This document shows positions 59,288-64,000 of a DNA stretch of 64,000 bases, in pieces. The position numbers and the translations under genes were made by a program. The notes beneath the pieces are model-generated. The model was not told the origin of the DNA, searched no databases, and saw only the letters and a list, made by a program, of their open reading frames with translations. This stretch comes from Alphaproteobacteria bacterium (lineage in GTDB: Bacteria; Bacteroidota; Bacteroidia; Bacteroidales; FEN-979), in assembly GCA_009928665.1 (NCBI GenBank), contig SACF01000018.1:1-64000 (forward strand). Direction: 5' to 3'. How positions within the stretch are numbered: the stretch's first letter is position 1; each line of letters opens with the position of its first letter.

Positions 59288-60937
59288 CTAGAATTTATTC
59301 TTTTTAAAGAGTTTGATCAGCAGCCAGAAACCGAGTATGCCGGCAAGTCCGAATACCACCGTGCCGAACATGTGGGTTTTTTCCCATTGTGAAATGATGG
59401 ATGCGCCGATGATCAGCGCGGCCAGGACAATGGCCACCGACATCCTGCTGCTTGCGCCGTCGATGTGGTTGATCAGCGGTTCCAGCCCCTTGACCTCAAT
59501 CTGAGTTTTAAAACGTCCCTCCTTCAGCCGGTAGATGATCTCGTTCAGATCGGAAGGGATATCCTTGATCAGCTTGTAATATTCCTTAATGGAATCAAAG
59601 ATCTCACGGGCTATCCATTTTGGATTGTATTGACGGGCAACCAGCTCGATGGCATAAGGTTGCATCTCCTTTGCAAAATCAATTTCAGGACATAGGAGAA
59701 CCGCAACACCCTCGATCGACATCAGCGATTTGACCAACAGGTAAATGTCGGGTGGAATCCGGAGACCGTAATGAACCAGAATGTCGACCGACTCATTCAT
59801 GATCCTGCTGAAATCCATCTCGTCGATACTCAGGTACTTGTAATGTGCAAGCATATCGCTGATCTTGAATTCAAGGTCCCTGAAGCGGTTGAAATTACGC
59901 TTTCCGGAGATCATAACCATCGCTTCGGCCATGGCATGTGCATCGCGGTCAAGATAGCCTAAAACATATTTTCCAAGGAATTGTAAATGTTCCGGACGGA
60001 GGGTTCCCATCATTCCGAAATCGATGAAGGAAAGTAAATTGTTCTCCAGTACGAAAATATTTCCCGGATGGGGATCGGCATGAAAAAATCCATGCTTGAA
60101 AATCTGGTCAAAACCAAGTCTGACGGCCTTCCGGGCAATAATCTTCGGATCATTTCCCGATTTCAGGAGCATGTCCAGGTCCCGGATCTTGGTGCCGTTG
60201 ATGAACTCCTCGACCAGGATCCGGCGCGTGGTGTACTGTGAAAAAACCTTAGGCACCCGGATGTCGGGGTCATTTTCAAAGCAGTGGCTGAACCGGATGA
60301 CGTTGGCTGCCTCATTGTGAAAATCGAGCTCTTTTTTGATGGTCTTACCGAATTCACGAACCACTCCCGACAGATTGATGGCCTCCATCTCCGGGTTATT
60401 GTGCTGCATCCGGATCGCGAAAAAATTCATCAGGTGCAGGTCAAGTTCGATTTTTTTATCGATCCCCGGCCGTTGAATCTTAATGCATACCTCTTCGCCG
60501 TTCAACAACACAGCCCGGTAAGTCTGGGCGATCGAGGCCGAGGCAAGCCGGTTCCTGTCGAACTCCCGGAAGAGCTCGTCGGTTTTTCGGCCCAGCTCCT
60601 TTTCAATCTCCCGGATGGCCTCCTCGTCGGGCATCGGCTGGGCCTCATCCTGAAGTTTTTTAAGCTCGTCGCGAAGTCCTTCCGGAATGATATCGGGCCG
60701 GTCGGCAAGAATCTGGCCGAATTTTATGAAGGTGGGTCCCAACTCTTCAATGGCCAACCGGATGCGTTCCCACTGGTTGTATTGTTCGATCTTTCTAAGC
60801 CTTTTCTTGGTAACGAAAAACTTTCCGAGACCGGAGGTGGTAACCCATTCACTCAGTCCATACTTGACAATAATGGCAACAATTTCACGAGCCCTGCCGA
60901 TTTCATTGACCGCAAGACCGATTTTGGAGAATTTCAT
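59288..60937 (-). CDS. UbiB/ABC1 atypical kinase
   Basis: 549 residues. The kinase-like fold shows FIKFGQILADRPDIIPEGL (KxGQ motif), SIAQTYRAVLLNGEEVCIKIQ (A-rich loop and Lys), HGFFHADPHPGNIFVLEN and FIDFGMMG. Two C-terminal hydrophobic helices anchor it in the membrane. UbiB-family proteins are ATPases that support quinone biosynthesis or lipid handling. Slightly longer than the ~540 average. Confidence 0.9.
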   Translation of the reverse strand: MKFSKIGLAVNEIGRAREIVAIIVKYGLSEWVTTSGLGKFFVTKKRLRKIEQYNQWERIRLAIEELGPTFIKFGQILADRPDIIPEGLRDELKKLQDEAQPMPDEEAIREIEKELGRKTDELFREFDRNRLASASIAQTYRAVLLNGEEVCIKIQRPGIDKKIELDLHLMNFFAIRMQHNNPEMEAINLSGVVREFGKTIKKELDFHNEAANVIRFSHCFENDPDIRVPKVFSQYTTRRILVEEFINGTKIRDLDMLLKSGNDPKIIARKAVRLGFDQIFKHGFFHADPHPGNIFVLENNLLSFIDFGMMGTLRPEHLQFLGKYVLGYLDRDAHAMAEAMVMISGKRNFNRFRDLEFKISDMLAHYKYLSIDEMDFSRIMNESVDILVHYGLRIPPDIYLLVKSLMSIEGVAVLLCPEIDFAKEMQPYAIELVARQYNPKWIAREIFDSIKEYYKLIKDIPSDLNEIIYRLKEGRFKTQIEVKGLEPLINHIDGASSRMSVAIVLAALIIGASIISQWEKTHMFGTVVFGLAGILGFWLLIKLFKKNKF

Positions 60938-60986
60938 AAAAGATAAAGATTAAGAATAAGATTTACAGTCAGCGAGCGACCGGATA

Positions 60987-61343
60987 TCACTTCTTAGGTT
61001 TCGCCTTTACCGCTTTTACCGGTACCGGTTTTACCTTGGCTTTCGCGGGAGTCCTGGTTGTCGATTCAAGCTTTTTGATCCGTTCTTCCAGTTTTTTGAC
61101 CTCGTCACGGGTGGGGATGTTCATTTTTTTCAGACTGTTTTTAACCACCTCGTTCAACTCATTCTCAATGTTTTTACGGGTCTCGTCCGATTTTTTTACC
61201 AGGTGGTCGAAGAGTTTTTTCGCATCCTCTTTGGTGAGTTTGTTCTCTTTGGCGAGATCTTTGGCGGCCTGAGCAAGCTTTTCTCCGGTCATAAAGGCAT
61301 AATCCACGCCTTTGTCAATCGATTTCTTTAAATCTTCAAGCAT
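60987..61343 (-). CDS. phasin/PHA-synthesis-regulator-like helical protein
   Basis: 118 residues, strongly helical with charged heptads: AKENKLTKEDAKKLFDHLVKK and MNIPTRDEVKKLEERIKKLE, the pattern of PhaF/PhaI-type phasin family proteins, followed by an Ala/Pro/Lys tail. No PHA synthase is in the window, so a role on granules is not established. The gap to the IPExxxVDY gene is 9 bp and a good AGGAGG precedes the ATG. Confidence 0.75.
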   Translation of the reverse strand: MLEDLKKSIDKGVDYAFMTGEKLAQAAKDLAKENKLTKEDAKKLFDHLVKKSDETRKNIENELNEVVKNSLKKMNIPTRDEVKKLEERIKKLESTTRTPAKAKVKPVPVKAVKAKPKK

Positions 61344-61352
61344 AATTACCTC

Positions 61353-61814
61353 CTATTTTTTAACAGGTGAATATTTAATTTTTAATTCCTTATTGATTTC
61401 TATAAAGTGTAGTTCAAGATCATCAAGTAAGGAAGGATGGTTTTTGATCGTTTCGAAACGGATTTCAAACGCAGTTAAAACGTTGGGAATGGCCCGGATA
61501 TTTTCGAGCAGCCACTCTTTTTGCTTTTTCTTACAGGGGCCTTCCACCAGCATCAGGTAATCGGTTTGTTTCAGTTCGGGGATCATGACTTTTTCGGGAC
61601 CCCGGTTGGAGAGCAGGAAGTAGGTGTTGAAGTGGTCTTCATCAGCGTAAAGATAAAAGGAAAATTCCCGGAAATCATCCTTCTTGCTGAAATCCATCCC
61701 CAATTGTTTATTTAAAAGGTAAGAGAGTCTGAAATCCTTAAGATGGCACGAAATTCCAAAAAGGGTATAGTGAAGGGAACCGGATTCGGCAGACTGTAAA
61801 ACCTTTTTCGCCAT
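61353..61814 (-). CDS. IPExxxVDY family protein
   Basis: 153 residues. VMIPELKQTDYLMLVEGP carries the signature (I-P-E-L-x-x-T-D-Y), preceded by FSFYLYADEDHFNTYFLLSNR. A Bacteroidota-specific family of unknown function, regularly found beside rnc, as here. The two genes are 44 bp apart. Confidence 0.88.
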   Translation of the reverse strand: MAKKVLQSAESGSLHYTLFGISCHLKDFRLSYLLNKQLGMDFSKKDDFREFSFYLYADEDHFNTYFLLSNRGPEKVMIPELKQTDYLMLVEGPCKKKQKEWLLENIRAIPNVLTAFEIRFETIKNHPSLLDDLELHFIEINKELKIKYSPVKK

Positions 61815-61858
61815 GATGGGTTATCTGTTAACGTCAAACAAAGATAACCAATCCGGTG

Positions 61859-62641
61859 TTAAAGGTCAATGCTTTCACCGGTTATTTTTTGCCAGGCCTT
61901 TTCTGAGCTGTTCTGTTCGGCTCCTTTGATGGAGTAATCACGGCCGGTGGCTGCCACCGTTCCGTCGATAATAAGTTTAACGATATATTGCTTTTTATAT
62001 CCCGATCCCACCTCACTGGCAACATTGAACTGGATCTGGTGTTTATCGCGTTGGGCCCATTCGATGATCTTGCTTTTAAAGTTCACCTCCTGTGTGACCA
62101 GTTCATCCATGTCGAAATAGCGGCGGATTATACGGTCGAGGAGGACCTTCCTCGTAAAATCGTACCCTTTATCGAGGTATATGGCCCCGATCAGGGCTTC
62201 AAAAGCATCACCCCTGAAGGAGCGGAAAGCGCATGCAGAGGTCGTGTCACATTGGATCAACTCATCGATTCCCATGCGTTGCGACAATTTATTTAACACG
62301 ACCCGGCTGACAATTTTCGACCGCATCTCGGTGAGGAACCCTTCATCGCGGGTAGGGAAAGTTTTGAAGAGATAATCGGCCGCAACGGCGTCAAGAATGG
62401 CGTCACCCAGGAATTCAAGGCGTTCATTGTTCACCCTGATTCCGTTCTGGGCCTCCTGGGTGGCCGAGCGGTGAAGCAGGGCCAGATAGTACAACGAGAT
62501 GTTTCCGGGTCGGTACCCGAAAATACTTTTGATCGCCTGTTTTAACTGTTTATCGGAAAAGTACGCTGCAACGACCGGTTTGATAGGTCTGAACCTCAAA
62601 ACGTTATGATTGCTTATATTTCGTAAATATGACCGAAGCAT
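61859..62641 (-). CDS. rnc: ribonuclease III
   Basis: 260 residues from MLRSYLRNISNHNV. NERLEFLGDAILDAVAADYLF is the catalytic signature with the metal-binding Glu/Asp, and GDAFEALIGAIYLDKGYDF follows; the C-terminal dsRBD (VNFKSKIIEWAQRDK to EKAWQKI) is present. Its start overlaps the fabF 3' end by 38 bp, so the two are co-transcribed. Cleaves double-stranded RNA in rRNA and mRNA processing. Confidence 0.95.
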   Translation of the reverse strand: MLRSYLRNISNHNVLRFRPIKPVVAAYFSDKQLKQAIKSIFGYRPGNISLYYLALLHRSATQEAQNGIRVNNERLEFLGDAILDAVAADYLFKTFPTRDEGFLTEMRSKIVSRVVLNKLSQRMGIDELIQCDTTSACAFRSFRGDAFEALIGAIYLDKGYDFTRKVLLDRIIRRYFDMDELVTQEVNFKSKIIEWAQRDKHQIQFNVASEVGSGYKKQYIVKLIIDGTVAATGRDYSIKGAEQNSSEKAWQKITGESIDL

Positions 62642-63857
62642 TATGTCCCCCGAATCCGAAAGTATTGCTGAGGGCATAATTTACCACCTGGTGCCGGGCT
62701 TTCCAGAAAGTGAAATCGAGCGGGGCGATTTCAGGATCATCGGTAAAATGGTTGATCGTGGGCGGAACGATGTCGTTTTTCACAGCCAGCAGGGCGGCAA
62801 TCGACTCGATCGCTCCCGCTGCGCCCAGCAGGTGACCAGTCATCGATTTGGTAGAGTTGATCATGATTTGACTTGCATGATCGCCAAAAATGTTGACAAT
62901 AGCCTTGGGTTCGGCGATATCGCCGGCAGGGGTTGAAGTGCCGTGTGTGTTGATGTGGTCGATCCTGTCGGGTGTGAGGCCGGCATCGGCCAGAGCAGTA
63001 CGCATCGAGAGAATGGCGCCCAGTCCGTCGGGATGCGGAGCAGTCATGTGGTGGGCATCGGCCGACAACCCGCCTCCCACAATTTCCCCGTAAATTTTTG
63101 CACCGCGTGAAAGGGCATGACCGAGTTCCTCAAAGATCAGGGCTCCCGCGCCTTCACCGATCACAAAGCCATCCCGGTCTTTATCGAACGGGCGGGAACC
63201 CGTAAGTGGATCGTCGTTGCGGGTGGAAATGGCATGCATGGCATTGAATCCTCCAACGCCGGCCTGTGTAATGGCTGCTTCGGAACCCCCGGCAACAAAG
63301 GCATCGGCCAATCCCATCCGGATGTAATTAAAAGCGTCGACCAGCGCGTTGGCCGATGAGGCACAGGCTGATACGGTAGCGAAATTCGGACCGCGGAATC
63401 CGTGTTTGATGGAAATATGCCCTGCCGTGATGTCTGAAATCATCTTGGGAATGAAAAAGGGATTGAACCTGGGGGTACCGTCACCGGCGACAAACGCAGT
63501 GACTTCGTTAAGTAAAGTTTCCAGGCCGCCGATCCCCGATGCCCAGATAACCCCGACCCGGTCGGTGTTCAGCTTCGAGAAATCGAATCCGGCATCCTTT
63601 ACTGCTTCATCCGCGCAAACAATGCCAAATTGAGAACACCGGTCATATTTCCGAACCTCCTTCCGGTCGAAATAATTCTCCGGAACAAAGTTTTTAACTT
63701 CACAGGCAAACTGTGTCTTGAATTTGGAGGCATCGAAACGGGTAATCGGTCCGGCGCCATTCGCCCCGCTGATCAGCCCGTTCCAGAACTCAGAAACGGA
63801 ATTGCCGATCGGGGTGAGCGCTCCAAGACCAGTAATGACAACTCGTCTTAATTCCAC
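62604..63857 (-). CDS. fabF: beta-ketoacyl-ACP synthase II
   Basis: 417 residues. Cys nucleophile in ATVSACASSANALVDAF; His pair in HINTHGTSTPAGD and STKSMTGHLLGAAGAIES; Lys in the same motif. Full-length condensing enzyme of fatty-acid elongation. Order acpP-fabF-rnc is conserved in Bacteroidota. Confidence 0.96.
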   Translation of the reverse strand: MELRRVVITGLGALTPIGNSVSEFWNGLISGANGAGPITRFDASKFKTQFACEVKNFVPENYFDRKEVRKYDRCSQFGIVCADEAVKDAGFDFSKLNTDRVGVIWASGIGGLETLLNEVTAFVAGDGTPRFNPFFIPKMISDITAGHISIKHGFRGPNFATVSACASSANALVDAFNYIRMGLADAFVAGGSEAAITQAGVGGFNAMHAISTRNDDPLTGSRPFDKDRDGFVIGEGAGALIFEELGHALSRGAKIYGEIVGGGLSADAHHMTAPHPDGLGAILSMRTALADAGLTPDRIDHINTHGTSTPAGDIAEPKAIVNIFGDHASQIMINSTKSMTGHLLGAAGAIESIAALLAVKNDIVPPTINHFTDDPEIAPLDFTFWKARHQVVNYALSNTFGFGGHNASVIFTKYKQS

Positions 63858-63890
63858 TTTTTTTGATGTTAGGTTGATCGTTAAACGGAT

Positions 63891-63911
63891 AACCCCGCCA
63901 GGAGCGGGGTT
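63891..63911. other. hairpin between acpP and fabF
   Basis: AACCCCGC and GCGGGGTT arms around a 5-nt loop. There is no T-run in the direction of transcription (minus strand), so it is better read as an mRNA-processing or attenuation hairpin that could set different levels of ACP and FabF than as a full terminator. Confidence 0.6.
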
Positions 63912-63972
63912 AATAAATTAAAATCTTTTTGAAAAACATCCAGAAAGGCTGTCCATCATAGAAATGGAGCGC

Positions 63973-64000
63973 TTACTTGGTGTTGTTTTCGATGTAAGCA
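63973..64000 (-). CDS. acpP: 3' end of acyl carrier protein gene (partial)
   Basis: Only the last eight codons and the stop are inside the window; they read AYIENNTK, the typical C-terminus of bacterial ACP. Its position immediately before fabF supports the call. The phosphopantetheine-attachment Ser lies outside the window. Confidence 0.75.

Noticed and set aside
63891..63911. Rho-independent terminator ending acpP
   Set aside because: The stem is good but no T-run follows on the transcribed strand, and acpP-fabF are normally co-transcribed.

Overview
The window reads as chromosomal DNA of a Bacteroidota bacterium, probably an anaerobic or microaerobic member of the Bacteroidales. The evidence is several secreted proteins with C-terminal type IX secretion (T9SS) sorting domains, tandem FISUMP lipoproteins, an IPExxxVDY protein beside an rnc-fabF-acpP block, TAnnTTTG-type -7 promoter elements, few Shine-Dalgarno sequences, and genes for cytochrome bd oxidase, a PerR-like regulator and a peroxiredoxin. 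No rRNA, tRNA, CRISPR array or intact insertion sequence was recognised.

Layout. 0.3-5.6 kb: sulfur and thiol functions (YeeE/YedE transporter, rhodanese-like protein with a C-terminal Cys, DUF302, thioredoxin, OsmC, DUF2892), interrupted by mobA and two FISUMP lipoproteins. 5.6-13.9 kb: T9SS protein, hybrid histidine kinase, cydA-cydB with a previously untracked 31-codon membrane ORF, thioesterase, PAP2 phosphatase. 14-31 kb: four promoters carry the palindrome TGAACATATGTTCA or a near match. They drive DUF5320-Mrp, a Cys-rich membrane protein, DUF134-NifX, and a seven-gene operon (DUF5320, ZIP transporter, CGGC protein, two ferredoxin-MinD ATPases, NifX-like protein, radical SAM enzyme). 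The gene set resembles the Mo/Cu orange-protein (ORP) loci of anaerobes. Between these lie a PerR/peroxiredoxin pair and a copper-type TonB receptor with an MbnP-like lipoprotein. 31-33 kb: a cobalamin riboswitch upstream of a BtuG-like beta-propeller that carries a T9SS sorting domain.

34-49 kb is mostly housekeeping and metabolism: MFS transporter, CPBP proteases, aldehyde dehydrogenase, AsmA-like/GT51 transglycosylase, tdk, dusB, a Tat-exported oxidoreductase, a CDF transporter lacking its cytoplasmic domain, and a GH29 fucosidase. 49.4-57 kb holds what looks like an unusual RiPP locus: two secreted surface proteins, a 67-residue precursor-like peptide with a YxxPxV leader motif, a PqqD-type recognition protein, an HPr-kinase-like protein, a signal-peptidase(S26)-ABC transporter fusion and, convergently, a nucleotidyltransferase. 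These match the tailoring and export parts of phosphorylated lasso-peptide clusters, but no lasso cyclase or B2 leader protease is present. 57.4-64 kb is core: cyclophilin, pheS, UbiB-type kinase, phasin-like protein, IPExxxVDY, rnc, fabF and the end of acpP.

Five intergenic tracts built from degenerate 7-bp units (TTTTCCG, TTGTCCA, CGAATAG and relatives) and two copies of a ~68-bp hairpin-rich element are dispersed through the window.
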